From: an uncultured Eubacteriales bacterium
GTDB taxonomy: Bacteria; Bacillota; Clostridia; Peptostreptococcales; Anaerovoracaceae
Direction: 5' to 3'
Assembly (NCBI GenBank): GCA_902790905.1
Contig: CADATO010000020.1
Span: 1-64,000, forward strand
DNA: 64,000 bases
Part shown: piece by piece, positions 6,689-15,504 of the stretch
How the letters are laid out: every line of letters begins with the position of its first letter
Position numbering within the stretch: the first letter of the stretch is position 1
Position numbers and translations under genes: made by a program
Notes under the pieces: model-generated
The model's database searches: none
What the model was told of the DNA's origin: nothing
Seen by the model: the letters and a program-made list of their open reading frames with translations, nothing else

Positions 6689-7387
6689 ATGGAAACACTG
6701 CAAAGACGCAACAAAAATCTGCTCTATGAAGATGTTGTGAATGATCTGTATGAACTGATTGACCTGAGCGGGTTAAAGCCCGGTGATAAACTTCCTACCG
6801 AGCGGGAACTGACGGATCAGTTGGGTATTAGCCGCAATGTATTACGTGAAGCGTTTCATGTGTTGGAACGTCGCGGAGTGATCAGTTCGCGGCAAGGAAA
6901 AGGCCGTTTTTTGCGCGTGATACCGCAGGAATCCGAATCTGCCGACCCCTATCAGAGCCTTACACGCGGTATCGAAACATATTCTCTGCGTGATGCTTAT
7001 GAAGTGCGCAAAGTGCTGGAAGTCAAAGCAGTTGAACTGGTCGTGCAAAACGCGGATGACAAGGATTTGGCCGAACTTGATGTTGCATTCGAAAATATGC
7101 AGTTGCGTTTTCATGATACTGGGAAGACAGTCGGCGAATTTGAAATGCACCGCTTATATGCGAGAAAAAGCGGCAGCATGTTTCTTGAGTCGATCCTGGA
7201 TATAGTGATGAGCAGCATTTATGATATGATGCATAGCCGCAGAGTGGATATCCTGACCTCTCATGATCCTGAAAAAGAACTGGATGCGCACAGGCAGATC
7301 CTGGAGGCGATCCGCAAAAGAGATGCGGAAGGCGCGATGCGATGCATGGCGTCTCATTTGCAGGACACGATTGAGATGATTAAATAA
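6689..7387 (+). CDS. GntR-family transcriptional regulator (FadR/FCD subfamily)
   Basis: A 232-residue regulator with an N-terminal winged helix (about residues 10-75; KPGDKLPTERELTDQLGISR, REAFHVLERRGVI) and a C-terminal all-helical FCD effector domain (RDAYEVRKVLEVKAVELV onward). AAGGAGATG precedes the start. FCD regulators usually respond to carboxylates or amino-acid-type ligands, often with a bound metal. It is the only regulator beside the peptidase/ATC operon at 8261-14322, so control of that operon is likely but inferred. Confidence 0.88.
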   Translation: METLQRRNKNLLYEDVVNDLYELIDLSGLKPGDKLPTERELTDQLGISRNVLREAFHVLERRGVISSRQGKGRFLRVIPQESESADPYQSLTRGIETYSLRDAYEVRKVLEVKAVELVVQNADDKDLAELDVAFENMQLRFHDTGKTVGEFEMHRLYARKSGSMFLESILDIVMSSIYDMMHSRRVDILTSHDPEKELDAHRQILEAIRKRDAEGAMRCMASHLQDTIEMIK

Positions 7388-7450
7388 AAATCACTGCTGG
7401 CGCGGGGATTTTTCTTCTCCGTGCTGTATGATCGAAAGGGGATGGCGCTT

Positions 7451-7975
7451 TTATTTCCCAAAATATCCACCAAGATAACTCGTTGTATCCGCCACCATGA
7501 TAAAGGCCGGCGGATCTTTTTCTTTGATCAGATCTTCGAATTGTTTGAGTTGCCTTTTGTCGAATGTAGCGATGATAAGGTATTTGCCATCAGCAAATTC
7601 TGACTCATTGGCATTGAGTACTGTGATAGCAAAACCAGCATCACGCACCGTGTGTAGCAGTGCGTCATTTCGCGTACTTGTGACGACTTGTACGGTGACA
7701 TTGCCGCTGATAAAGCGCCGCGCGATCAGTCCGCCCACAAATGTGCCTGCCGCATAACCGGCAGCGTAGGCAACCGCAATCGCAATGACAGGGCCCGTAC
7801 TAGAGATGGCGTCCTTGACAATCACATACCAGATAAAGACCTCGCAAAAGCCAATCATGGCAGCAAATTTCGTCTTTTCCCGAACGGTCAGTATAGTCCG
7901 CATTGTACCGAATGTAACATCCAGAATGCGGCAACCAAAGATCTTGATGCAGCTAAGAAATAATGCATTTGTCAT
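7451..7975 (-). CDS. UPF0316/DUF2179-type membrane protein
   Basis: I take the start at 7975 (GTGGAGATATCAAT before ATG), giving 174 residues instead of the longer open frame. About three N-terminal membrane segments (FLSCIKIFGCRILDVTFGTM; MIGFCEVFIWYVIVKDAI; a G/A-rich helix) precede a cytosolic DUF2179-like domain (VTVQVVTSTRNDALLHTV onward). Members of this family are uncharacterised. It is divergent to the operon at 8261, and its coding strand faces the GntR gene end-to-end. Confidence 0.75.
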   Translation of the reverse strand: MTNALFLSCIKIFGCRILDVTFGTMRTILTVREKTKFAAMIGFCEVFIWYVIVKDAISSTGPVIAIAVAYAAGYAAGTFVGGLIARRFISGNVTVQVVTSTRNDALLHTVRDAGFAITVLNANESEFADGKYLIIATFDKRQLKQFEDLIKEKDPPAFIMVADTTSYLGGYFGK

Positions 7976-8120
7976 ATTGATATCTCCACCGCTATGAGCG
8001 TACGCGCAAAGCAGATGAGGTACAAGTAAGAAATATGCAAAAATTTCAACGTCCTTGCGCAAAGATTGGGTCGCAAAAATGTGCTTTTTGTGTTTATTCT
8101 CAGAAAGCTTGAAATATGTG

Positions 8121-8149
8121 TTGACACACAAAAGATGTAGGCATAGAAT
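8121..8149 (+). promoter_or_regulatory. Promoter of the peptidase/ATC operon
   Basis: TTGACA (8121-8126), a 17-base spacer and TAGAAT (8144-8149), giving a leader of about 105 bases before the M28 gene. The leader contains the tandem words CAAGTAGAAAGGAA, which include the ribosome site. Confidence 0.75.
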
Positions 8150-8260
8150 CAACTTGTCTAATGGGTGACCAAGAGAGCAATAGAACAACTTGGAGATCGA
8201 GTATTCAAATAAAGAAAAAAATCCAAGTAGAAAGGAACAAGTAGAAAGGAAGAAGCAACT

Positions 8261-10000
8261 ATGACAGAGATTTTATCAAACGTACTCGATCAGGTGGACC
8301 GTGAACAGATGATGGATCGGATCCGCTATATGACGGAGTCATTCCCTTACAGGTTGGCAGGCAGTGAGACCGAATATAAGGCATCCCAATATGTCATGCA
8401 AGTCATGGAAGAGTATGGCATGGAACCGACCAATTTGACGTTCCGCACCTATAACAGTGATCCGCTCACCTCGAGCGTGGAGATCATTGCACCGGAGAGA
8501 TTTTCGATCGACAGTCTGCCTTGCGGGCATATCCACTCAACAGGGGATATACCGGAAGAATATGAGATTGTTTATGTGGGCAATGGATCCTGGGAAGAGT
8601 ACGAAGGGTTGGATGTGGCTGGAAAAATAGTTCTGGTGGAGGTCTCCTACGCCCCCCCGGTTCCCGAGAAAGCGCACATCGCTGCGGTGAAGGGGGCTGT
8701 CGGGATATTATGCATGAACTGGGGCAATGATGAAGAAGTCATCTGTCATAGAGCCATCAAGTCTGTCTGGGGCAATCCGACGCCGGAGTCTATCAAGGAC
8801 ATCCCGGATCTAATCGGTATCGGTATCACAAGGCTGGCCGGCCTGCGCATTAAAGAACTATGTCTCAGCGGCCAAACCGTCAAAGCTCTCGTGTCGGCGA
8901 AGGCAACTCGGCAATGGACAGAGGTCCATCAGCCCTACGGCATCATCCGGGGCAATGGTAAGAGCGATGAGTTCATGCTAGTGGCTTCTCATCTTGACGC
9001 GTGGCAGCCGGGTGTTACCTGTAACGCTACGGGCAATGCGACAACATTAGAGCTGTGCCGTATCCTTTCGGAAAACCGCGACAAACTGGATCGGGATGTG
9101 CACGTCGTGTTCTGGAACGGCCATGAGATCGCGGAAGCGGCAGGTTCTACCTGGTTTGTGGATCATTTCTGGGATCTAATCAACAAAAAATGCATCTGCT
9201 ACATGCACATTGACAGTACAGGTGTAAGGGAGACCAGCAAGTTGGAAATCAAGATCGCTGACGAACTTTACAAATTTGCGCGTGAAAACGTCTCCTATCT
9301 TAAGGACGAGGAACTTCGGATCATGACACTCAAAAAAATCGGCGATCAAAGTTTTATGGGCATCGGTGTTCCGGGAGTGTGCCAGCGCATCTCGTTTACC
9401 GAGGAAGATCTGGAAAAGTCGCATGGAGCAACGCTCGGATGGTGGAACCATACGAGCGAGGATGATGTGGATAAATGTGATCCGGCAATTCTGGAAGAAG
9501 ATACCAGGCTGCATCTCGCGTTTATCTGGAAACTCGTGAACAGTGAGGTTCTCCCATATGACTTCTCCAAAAAGTTCGAGATGATCCGAGCAAATCTGAA
9601 GCCGTTGGCGGAAAAATATAAGCAGCATATGGACTTTACGGACATTCTTGCCAATTATGAGGAAGTGGAATCTCTGGTGCTCGGCCTGCAGGAAAAAAGG
9701 GAATCCCTGATGCCTGAACAGACAGGAATGTTTAACGAATTCCAACTTAGCACATCAAGACTCCTAATGAATATTTTCCAGACCTACGCGTCTAAATATG
9801 ATCAGGACCGGTATGGGCACTCTAATCTTTCCGCGCCTGTGCCGCTGCTGGCGGATCTCAAAAAATTGGAACTACTGGATTCGGCGTCTTTGGAATACGG
9901 CATGATCGAAACAGCGTTGCAGCGCAATATGAACCGGATCACGGACAGCCTGAGCTTCCTCAGCAGACTATGCCGCCTCTACATGTCCTTATTGGCGTGA
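8261..10000 (+). CDS. Divergent M28-family (PA-domain) peptidase
   Basis: A 579-residue cytosolic protein without a signal peptide. A PA-like insert (about 85-215) precedes the M28 metallopeptidase core. Metal-site residues are visible at His244 (SHLDAW), Glu289 (GHEIAEAAGS), Asp318 (MHIDSTG) and His in WWNHTSEDDVDKCD. The usual bridging Asp of the DNASG motif is Cys254 (CNATG), and the usual catalytic Glu of GEE appears as His288. Activity or metal use may therefore differ from classical aminopeptidases. First gene of an operon with a transporter and ATC-pathway enzymes, so it may release or process the operon's substrate. Confidence 0.75.
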   Translation: MTEILSNVLDQVDREQMMDRIRYMTESFPYRLAGSETEYKASQYVMQVMEEYGMEPTNLTFRTYNSDPLTSSVEIIAPERFSIDSLPCGHIHSTGDIPEEYEIVYVGNGSWEEYEGLDVAGKIVLVEVSYAPPVPEKAHIAAVKGAVGILCMNWGNDEEVICHRAIKSVWGNPTPESIKDIPDLIGIGITRLAGLRIKELCLSGQTVKALVSAKATRQWTEVHQPYGIIRGNGKSDEFMLVASHLDAWQPGVTCNATGNATTLELCRILSENRDKLDRDVHVVFWNGHEIAEAAGSTWFVDHFWDLINKKCICYMHIDSTGVRETSKLEIKIADELYKFARENVSYLKDEELRIMTLKKIGDQSFMGIGVPGVCQRISFTEEDLEKSHGATLGWWNHTSEDDVDKCDPAILEEDTRLHLAFIWKLVNSEVLPYDFSKKFEMIRANLKPLAEKYKQHMDFTDILANYEEVESLVLGLQEKRESLMPEQTGMFNEFQLSTSRLLMNIFQTYASKYDQDRYGHSNLSAPVPLLADLKKLELLDSASLEYGMIETALQRNMNRITDSLSFLSRLCRLYMSLLA

Positions 10001-10045
10001 TTGCCACGGGATACTCATTACATTCAATGAAAAGGAGAAAGAACT

Positions 10046-11287
10046 ATGTCAAATGAAGTGAAAACCAGTGGGAACCTGTCTCCTCTCGATCTGCTTAAAC
10101 GCAGCGGCCCTGGCATCATCATGGCAGCAGCGGCAGTCGGCACGGGGACAGTTGCCACATCTGCCAATCTTGGCGCGACATATGGGTATGCTATGGTCTG
10201 GATGGTCATTCTGGCGATGGTCATGAGAGGCATTTACGTCCGAGCGACGTATGTATCTACAGCGGTCCTCAAGATGCCGGTCATCGATTCGATCCGCGCC
10301 TATTACGGGAAAGGACTCAGCATTTTTTGCGGCTTTATCTGTGCGTTCGGTTGTATTGCCTACGAATGCGGCAATTTTTCGGGCACAGGTATGTCATTGT
10401 CACTGCTCCTGCCAATCGACTGGAAGATCGGCGGCATCATCATGAGTCTCTTCTGCGTCTTCCTAATGTTCAGTAAGAATGTTTACAACAAAGTCGAAAA
10501 GTTTATGAAGGCATGCGTCTTCATCATGATTCTTGGATTCTTGATTGCCCTGATCATGACAGGAGGCCCGTCCGCAACTGGATTCGCGAAGGGGATAGTT
10601 CCGTCTCTGCCCGATCAGTCGGCTCTGTTCACAGCGCTTGCTTTTATCGGTTCCTGTGCAGCGATCTCTGGGGTCGTTTACGGCAGCCACCTTTCCAAAG
10701 ATAAGGGGTGGACCGTCGAAGATATCAAAAATAAGACTATCCTTGGCGATACGATCATTGGTGTCGGTTCAATCGCGGTTATCGTTCTGCTGGTACTCTG
10801 CACCGCGGCTGTCACGCTCAACCCACGCGGCATCACCATCGGCGGTATTTCCGATCTTACCGAAATGCTGATCCCGCTGCTTGGAACAGGAGCGAAGTAC
10901 CTGATTGGCATCTGCCTGCTGGCTGCGTCGACTTCGTCCATGCTGGCCAGTGCGACCATGGGCGCAACACTGCTACTTGCGGGCTTTGGTAAAGAGAGCA
11001 AGATGGACGATATGAACACCAAGATTTGGGGCACTGTCGTCATTGCGCTCGGTGCTGTGATCGCTTTCATCTTTGGCTCCGCACCGATGCAGATGATCTT
11101 CGTCTCCAATATCTGCGCGGTCCTCAACGCGCCGATTCTGGCGATCCTGATTATTATGATCGTCAATCGCAAGGAAATGGGTGAATATAAATATACAGTG
11201 AAAGGTAACATTGCCCTGGCCCTTTGCCTGCTCGGGTTGCTTGCTGTGACAGCATACAATATCGCCCGTTATACCGGCATGATTTAA
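10046..11287 (+). CDS. NRAMP-fold transporter lacking metal-binding motifs
   Basis: A 413-residue protein with about 11 membrane segments and NRAMP-like features (GPGIIMAAAAVGTGTVATS in the first helix, ANLGATYGY after it). The DPGN metal-binding motif of helix 1 is GTGT (32-35), and the MPH-type motif of helix 6 is replaced within AAISGVVYGS (205-214). Ion coordination as in MntH is therefore unlikely. I infer transport of an organic substrate, fitting its place between the peptidase and the ATC hydrolase genes. AAAGGAGAAAG precedes the start. Confidence 0.75.
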   Translation: MSNEVKTSGNLSPLDLLKRSGPGIIMAAAAVGTGTVATSANLGATYGYAMVWMVILAMVMRGIYVRATYVSTAVLKMPVIDSIRAYYGKGLSIFCGFICAFGCIAYECGNFSGTGMSLSLLLPIDWKIGGIIMSLFCVFLMFSKNVYNKVEKFMKACVFIMILGFLIALIMTGGPSATGFAKGIVPSLPDQSALFTALAFIGSCAAISGVVYGSHLSKDKGWTVEDIKNKTILGDTIIGVGSIAVIVLLVLCTAAVTLNPRGITIGGISDLTEMLIPLLGTGAKYLIGICLLAASTSSMLASATMGATLLLAGFGKESKMDDMNTKIWGTVVIALGAVIAFIFGSAPMQMIFVSNICAVLNAPILAILIIMIVNRKEMGEYKYTVKGNIALALCLLGLLAVTAYNIARYTGMI

Positions 11288-11362
11288 TGGATGCGCCACT
11301 TTGCGGTGAAATAAAATGGATATTGATCAATTAATCCTAACAATGTAAAAGGAGAAAAGATT

Positions 11363-11857
11363 ATGGCACAGGTAAAAACTATCGGCGAAGCGGTACGCAA
11401 TATGTCCGTGCATATGGCGAATATGTATTACTATTTGACGAAGGCGGTCATCGAGGATTTTGGGGATGAAGCCTGCAAATCCTTCGAACGTGCAATCAGG
11501 GAATTTGGTCACGCAAGAGGGCGCGCGATCCGCGAAGAAGTGCTGGCGGCCGGACTGCCGCTTACTATCGAAAACCTCGACCGTTTTTATGACATCCCGA
11601 TTGCTGAAGGGTGGGATCTGCACCGCAACTATGAGGATGATCACAAGGACAATATTACGGATTCGTGTACTTTCGCGACGGTTTGGAAAGAAAAAGACTG
11701 GGCGGAGGTCGGCCATATCTACTGCATCATCGATATCGCGATCCGCGAAGGATACAGTGACAACGTCGAATTCAGACCAGTCAAGAACATTCTACTCGGC
11801 GATGAACACTGTCAGTCTCTGACGGTCTACCGCGACATCGCCAGGAAGGGGGAATAA
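11363..11857 (+). CDS. L-2-amino-thiazoline-4-carboxylate (ATC) hydrolase family protein
   Basis: The 164-residue protein matches the layout of the ATC hydrolase family (PF14196 type), with the helical EFGHARGRAIREEVLAAG segment and the DNITDSCTFATVWKEKDW and GHIYCIIDIAIREGY stretches. In Pseudomonas the enzyme opens L-ATC to an N-carbamoyl-cysteine intermediate. AAAGGAGAAAAG precedes the ATG. The next two genes encode a racemase and an M20 amidohydrolase, the remaining steps of that route. Substrate is inferred; homologues may act on related thiazolines or hydantoins. Confidence 0.7.
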   Translation: MAQVKTIGEAVRNMSVHMANMYYYLTKAVIEDFGDEACKSFERAIREFGHARGRAIREEVLAAGLPLTIENLDRFYDIPIAEGWDLHRNYEDDHKDNITDSCTFATVWKEKDWAEVGHIYCIIDIAIREGYSDNVEFRPVKNILLGDEHCQSLTVYRDIARKGE

Positions 11858-11860
11858 CAA

Positions 11861-12589
11861 GTGGTCACGATCAAAGTGCTGATACCGAACAGCGGCATGG
11901 ATCGGGCAACATTGGCGGCACGGGAGAGCATGCTTTCCCGTGCTGTTTCAAAAGATGCAAGGATCTTTGCGGACTGTATTCCATGTGGCCCAGATGCGAT
12001 CGAATCCAACACGGATGAGGTGTTGGCGGGACCGGAACTGATCAAAATGGCGATTCGCGCGCAGCAGGAAGGATACGATGCGGTCGTGATCTACTGCTTT
12101 AGCGATTTGGCGATCGATGCAGTGCGTGAAAATGTCCATATTCCCGTTATTGGGCCGGGCGAAGAATCTGTTGGTCTTGCCGGCAAACTGACCAACCGGT
12201 TTTCGGTCATCACAACGACCGCTGCCAATGTGTCGCGCACCTGCAGGCGTCTTATGAGAAACCCGATCTGTCTGGAAAAGATGGCGGATGTGGTCGCGCT
12301 CGATATTCCGGTACTGGCACTGCGGCAAGATGCGGATGCGACAAAGTCATACCTGGAGACGCGCGTCAGGGAACAGATCGAAAACCGCCGTGTGGACGGC
12401 ATCATTCTGGGCTGCCTTGGCATGGCAGAATACGGAGATGAGATCGAACAAAAGTACGGTATCCGGATCATCGATCCGTCGCGTGTGGCAGTCAGCCAGG
12501 CGGAAATCTATGCGAGAAATCATATGACGCATAGCCGCGTCGCTTATCCGCTGTACAGAAAGGGAAAACAGTATGGACTCTTTGATTGA
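11861..12589 (+). CDS. Asp/Glu/hydantoin racemase family protein
   Basis: A 242-residue, cofactor-independent racemase with the two active-site cysteines in VVIYCFSDLAID and ILGCLGMAEYG. That is the hydantoin racemase (HyuE) version of the Asp/Glu racemase fold. It starts with GTG four bases after the preceding stop, with AAGGGGGAA inside the end of that gene. Beside an ATC hydrolase and an M20 amidohydrolase it most likely interconverts the D and L forms of the thiazoline or hydantoin substrate. Confidence 0.8.
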   Translation: MVTIKVLIPNSGMDRATLAARESMLSRAVSKDARIFADCIPCGPDAIESNTDEVLAGPELIKMAIRAQQEGYDAVVIYCFSDLAIDAVRENVHIPVIGPGEESVGLAGKLTNRFSVITTTAANVSRTCRRLMRNPICLEKMADVVALDIPVLALRQDADATKSYLETRVREQIENRRVDGIILGCLGMAEYGDEIEQKYGIRIIDPSRVAVSQAEIYARNHMTHSRVAYPLYRKGKQYGLFD

Positions 12590-13730
12590 ACGGGCATATG
12601 CATTGATGAAGGAACTGATCGCGATCCAAAGCGTTTCTCAAAACGAAAAAGATGCCGCAGTATACCTAGCGCCAGTCCTGGAGAAGATAGGATTTAGTGT
12701 GCAGGTCAAGACGTTGGAAGGATGCAGTACAAATGTTATCGGGATCAAAGAAGGAAGAAGTAGCCGAAAGCTCCTTTTAGGAGGGCACATCGATGTGGTG
12801 GCACCCGGAGAAGGGTGGCATAGCGATCCTTATCGACTGACCGAAAAAAACGGACGTCTTTATGGGCGTGGCGTCCTCGATATGAAGGGCGGTCTTGCCT
12901 GTCAGATCGCTGTGCTGGAGACACTGTATGCAGAAGGTGCCTTAGAGGATATGAACATCGAACTGGTCGGGCTTTGTGATGAGGAGAGATATTCAATCGG
13001 TGCCGCTGACTATTGCGCGGAACTTCTTACTAGCGATAGGAAAAAACCGGATTTTGGCATCTTTGCTGAGCCGCACTTTGATGAGATCGTGATCGGGGCG
13101 ACGGGGAAGGCCCTGCTGAAATTAACGGTAACGGGAAAGACCGGACATGCTGCGCATCCGGAAAGTGGTATCAATGCGGTTGAGAACATGGCGTCTTTTC
13201 TCACCGCCCTCGGTAGCAAGTATATGCGGTTATATGAGACCGGCAGGAGTGGTTCGATGGCAGTACTTCAGGTAGAGAACCCGTATGAAGGATATAGTCT
13301 CAACATCCCAGACCAGTGTTCATGCCTGCTCAGCAAACAACTTTTGCCTAAAGAAAGCGCGGCGCAGTTTGAAGAGGATCTACAGATTGTTTTTGCTGAG
13401 TCGGCGAAGGGGCAGCTTCGAATCGAGAGACAGATCCCATCATATTCTTCATACGTACTTGATAAGAACGATGCGGATATTATATTACTGAAAACGATCG
13501 CTGAGAAGGCACGTGGTCTTAAGATCCGGTGCGCTGTCAACCAAAGTGTCAGTGATGCCAATGTGATGTGGGAGAAGCTCGGTATGCCGGTTGTTTTATA
13601 CGGGCTGAATGGAAAACGACTGCATGAAGCGGATGAATACGTGGAGATAGCTTCGGCTGTGCAGTATATGGCAGACATGAGGGCGTTTGTTATTGCCTTT
13701 TTTGAGGAAAACGGATATGGATGTCTATGA
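12573..13730 (+). CDS. M20-family amidohydrolase (ArgE/DapE type), possible N-carbamoyl-cysteine hydrolase
   Basis: A 385-residue M20 metallohydrolase. Metal and catalytic motifs are GGHIDVV, YGRGVLDMKGGLA, CDEERYSIGA and FAEPH, with a dimerisation lid domain at about 175-290 (GKTGHAAHPESG). The gene overlaps the racemase by 17 bases. In the ATC route the last step is hydrolysis of N-carbamoyl-L-cysteine by an amidohydrolase; this gene is the natural candidate. A plain deacetylase or dipeptidase cannot be excluded. Confidence 0.8.
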   Translation: MDSLIERAYALMKELIAIQSVSQNEKDAAVYLAPVLEKIGFSVQVKTLEGCSTNVIGIKEGRSSRKLLLGGHIDVVAPGEGWHSDPYRLTEKNGRLYGRGVLDMKGGLACQIAVLETLYAEGALEDMNIELVGLCDEERYSIGAADYCAELLTSDRKKPDFGIFAEPHFDEIVIGATGKALLKLTVTGKTGHAAHPESGINAVENMASFLTALGSKYMRLYETGRSGSMAVLQVENPYEGYSLNIPDQCSCLLSKQLLPKESAAQFEEDLQIVFAESAKGQLRIERQIPSYSSYVLDKNDADIILLKTIAEKARGLKIRCAVNQSVSDANVMWEKLGMPVVLYGLNGKRLHEADEYVEIASAVQYMADMRAFVIAFFEENGYGCL

Positions 13731-14322
13731 GGCGATCATGACAAGGCACAGTACGCGCCGATATCTTGAAAAAAAGATTGAAGAATCAGTGTTGCTGACG
13801 ATCATCGAAGCGGGGAGAACGGCGCCGTCCGGATGCAACAACCGGATGACCGAACTGTTTGTTTTGACCGATCCGAAAGAGATCGGGAAGGCGGAAAAAC
13901 TGGTTAGTAATGTGCTGGCCGGGCGGGAACCGGAAGAAATGTCTTACACCTCCTCCTCTATGAATGCGGCGATCCGGCAGGCAAAGGAGGGACGGTATCA
14001 ATTTGCCTACGGCGCGCCCGTGCTCGTTGTTACTGCCAATAAAAAGAGATACGGTAATGCGCTTCCCGACAGCGCCTGCGTCATAGAAAACATGATGTTG
14101 ATGGCACATGCTTTGCAGGTGGGCAGCTGCTGGGTCAATCAGCTGCGATGGCTGCAAGAGGAACCAGCTGTGGCGGCGTGGTTGTATACTCTAGGACTGC
14201 CTGAAGACGAGTTCGTGACTGGCAGCGTTGCATTTGGTTATCCGGCGGTGGTTAAAGAGCCTGTTCGGAAAGTACTTCGGCCATTTGAGAATCCTGTGCA
14301 CATGTTGAAAACAAGGGGTTGA
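13717..14322 (+). CDS. Nitroreductase-family flavoprotein
   Basis: I start at the ATG at 13717 (TTGAGGAAAACGGAT before it), giving 201 residues. It overlaps the M20 gene by 14 bases. FMN-binding signatures are RHSTRRYLEKK, APSGCNN and the C-terminal GYP segment. A VGSCWVNQLRW stretch resembles the small ferredoxin/NAD(P)H nitroreductase-like group. Role in the operon is unknown; reduction of a thiazoline, disulfide or nitro compound is possible. Last gene before the riboswitch. Confidence 0.8.
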   Translation: MDVYEAIMTRHSTRRYLEKKIEESVLLTIIEAGRTAPSGCNNRMTELFVLTDPKEIGKAEKLVSNVLAGREPEEMSYTSSSMNAAIRQAKEGRYQFAYGAPVLVVTANKKRYGNALPDSACVIENMMLMAHALQVGSCWVNQLRWLQEEPAVAAWLYTLGLPEDEFVTGSVAFGYPAVVKEPVRKVLRPFENPVHMLKTRG

Positions 14323-14346
14323 AAGAAAAAACCTATGTAAAATACT
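14319..14346 (+). promoter_or_regulatory. Promoter of cobalamin riboswitch copy 1
   Basis: TTGAAA (14319-14324), a 16-base spacer and AATACT (14341-14346). The matching copy at 21255-21282 reads TTGCAA and TATACT. The -35 box overlaps the stop codon of the nitroreductase gene. Confidence 0.55.
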
Positions 14347-14349
14347 TGT

Positions 14350-14640
14350 TGAGGTTGCGGACAATATGTGTCTGCAGTCGGAATGAATACAATACCTGCA
14401 GGTGCCGGCGGAGCGATTCTCCAAGGAGTGCAGCGCCGGATAATAGGGAAACAGGTGCAAGACCTGTGCGAACTCGTCAGTGTAAGCAGATCGTTACAGC
14501 CACTTTAAGCCACTGGGAAACTGGGAAGGCGGTATGTGACCATGATCTGCAAGCCAGGAAACCTGCCTGCGGAAATGCGGACAGCGCCAGACAATGCTGT
14601 CCCGGCCACGAGTAACTGGCGGGTAAATACTGATTGAAAT
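14350..14640 (+). ncRNA. Cobalamin (B12) riboswitch, copy 1
   Basis: The leader carries the B12-box AGCCAGGAAACCTGCCTGC at about 14549-14567. It also has the conserved AATAGGGAA...GGTGCAAG...CCTGTGCGAACTCGTCAGTGT core at about 14436-14490, as in the adenosylcobalamin aptamer class. A terminator follows at 14664-14698, so it should stop transcription when cobalamin is bound. It is closely similar to the copy at 21290-21580, but here controls only a truncated chelatase gene. Confidence 0.9.
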
Positions 14641-14663
14641 CTGATCTGATCAGACTATTCCAT

Positions 14664-14698
14664 GAGGCCTTTGCTCCGCTTGGAGCAGAGGTCTTTTG
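14664..14698 (+). terminator. Expression-platform terminator of riboswitch copy 1
   Basis: GAGGCCTTTGCTCC pairs with GGAGCAGAGGTC and is followed by TTTTGT, 42 bases before the start codon. The same structure is at 21602-21638. Confidence 0.75.
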
Positions 14699-14739
14699 TA
14701 TTCATAGCAGGTTATTTTTAAGAAAGGGGTTTTACAACG

Positions 14740-14985
14740 ATGAAACATTTCAAGAAAAGCATCCTCATTCTTCTGGCGATGATCTTCGCGATGAGCATGG
14801 TCATGGTCGGTTGCGGTTCCTCCTCCGAGGAAGGTTCTGCAGCAGGCAGCAGCGCAGCTGTTTCTGATGAAGAAGCCGCAGCAGCTGTTGATGAACTGAT
14901 CGCTGCGATCCAGGTCCAGGAGTACACTGAGGACACAGAAGCACAGTGCCTGGCTGCGAAAGAAGCATGGGATGCACTGACTTAA
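14740..14985 (+). pseudogene. Truncated cbiK: lipoprotein signal and helical N-terminus only
   Basis: The 81-residue frame is almost identical to the first 81 residues of the intact CbiK at 21678: signal peptide, lipobox GCG, acidic three-helix-like segment ending AKEAWDALT. Homology stops at 14982, where the sequence switches to the inside of an IS200-type transposase gene and TAA ends the frame. It lacks the whole chelatase domain. Because promoter, riboswitch and ribosome site are intact, a small secreted lipoprotein could still be made. Confidence 0.8.
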
Positions 14986-15326
14986 GAATGCTGTGCGAAA
15001 GAAAAGGCGTCGAGATACTTGAAGCGGAGTGCTGCCCGGATCATGTGCACATGCTGGTAAGAATTCCACCGAAGTATTTAGTTTCGCAAATAGTTGGGTA
15101 TCTGAAAGGGAAAAGTTCTCTTACGATATTCGACCGACATGCGAATTTGAAATACAAGTATGGAAATAGGCATTTCTGGTGCCGCGGTTACTATGTTGAC
15201 ACAGTTGGGAAGAACACAAAAAAGATCGAGGAGTACATACGTACACAACTGCAGGAAGATATAGCAGAAGACCAGCTAAGCCTGAAAGAGTATATCGATC
15301 CGTTCACCGGAACGAAGAGCAAATAG
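14982..15326 (+). pseudogene. tnpA: IS200/IS605-type transposase TnpA, 5'-truncated
   Basis: About 114 residues from LRMLCERKGVEIL to the natural end (EYIDPFTGTKSK). It includes the HUH motif in CPDHVHMLVRIPP and the catalytic Tyr region RGYYVDTVGKN. Full-length proteins carry roughly 40 more N-terminal residues (the NCKYHIVF-type start), absent here. The gene is fused to the truncated cbiK copy, so it is a remnant. Confidence 0.85.
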
Positions 15327-15450
15327 CCCTTTAGGGCTTGTAGAGAAAGAGGTGCGGTTGGCGGATCTTTCGACGCGCCTTTAGGTGCAGCAGGTAGCAG
15401 CCCCTTCTAGGGGCAGAACAAACCACCGGCTGAGCCGGTGGTTATGATTT
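14982..15450 (+). mobile_element. IS200/IS605-family remnant with right end
   Basis: The truncated tnpA is followed by hairpins AGCCCTTTAGGGCT (about 15327-15340) and CCCCTTCTAGGGG (about 15401-15414). The perfect AACCACCGGC-TGA-GCCGGTGGTT follows at 15421-15443, the kind of subterminal imperfect palindromes IS200/IS605 transposases recognise. The left end is missing, replaced by cbiK sequence. Confidence 0.75.
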
Positions 15451-15504
15451 TTCGCGCAATGGATTTTGACTCGAATTCAAAAATTCTTGGATTGAAGTAC
15501 AAAA

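Noticed and set aside
8155..8200. Possible GntR operator AACTTGT...ACAACTT in the peptidase operon leader
   Set aside because: The arms mismatch and the spacing is too wide for a typical FadR-type site; not enough to call.
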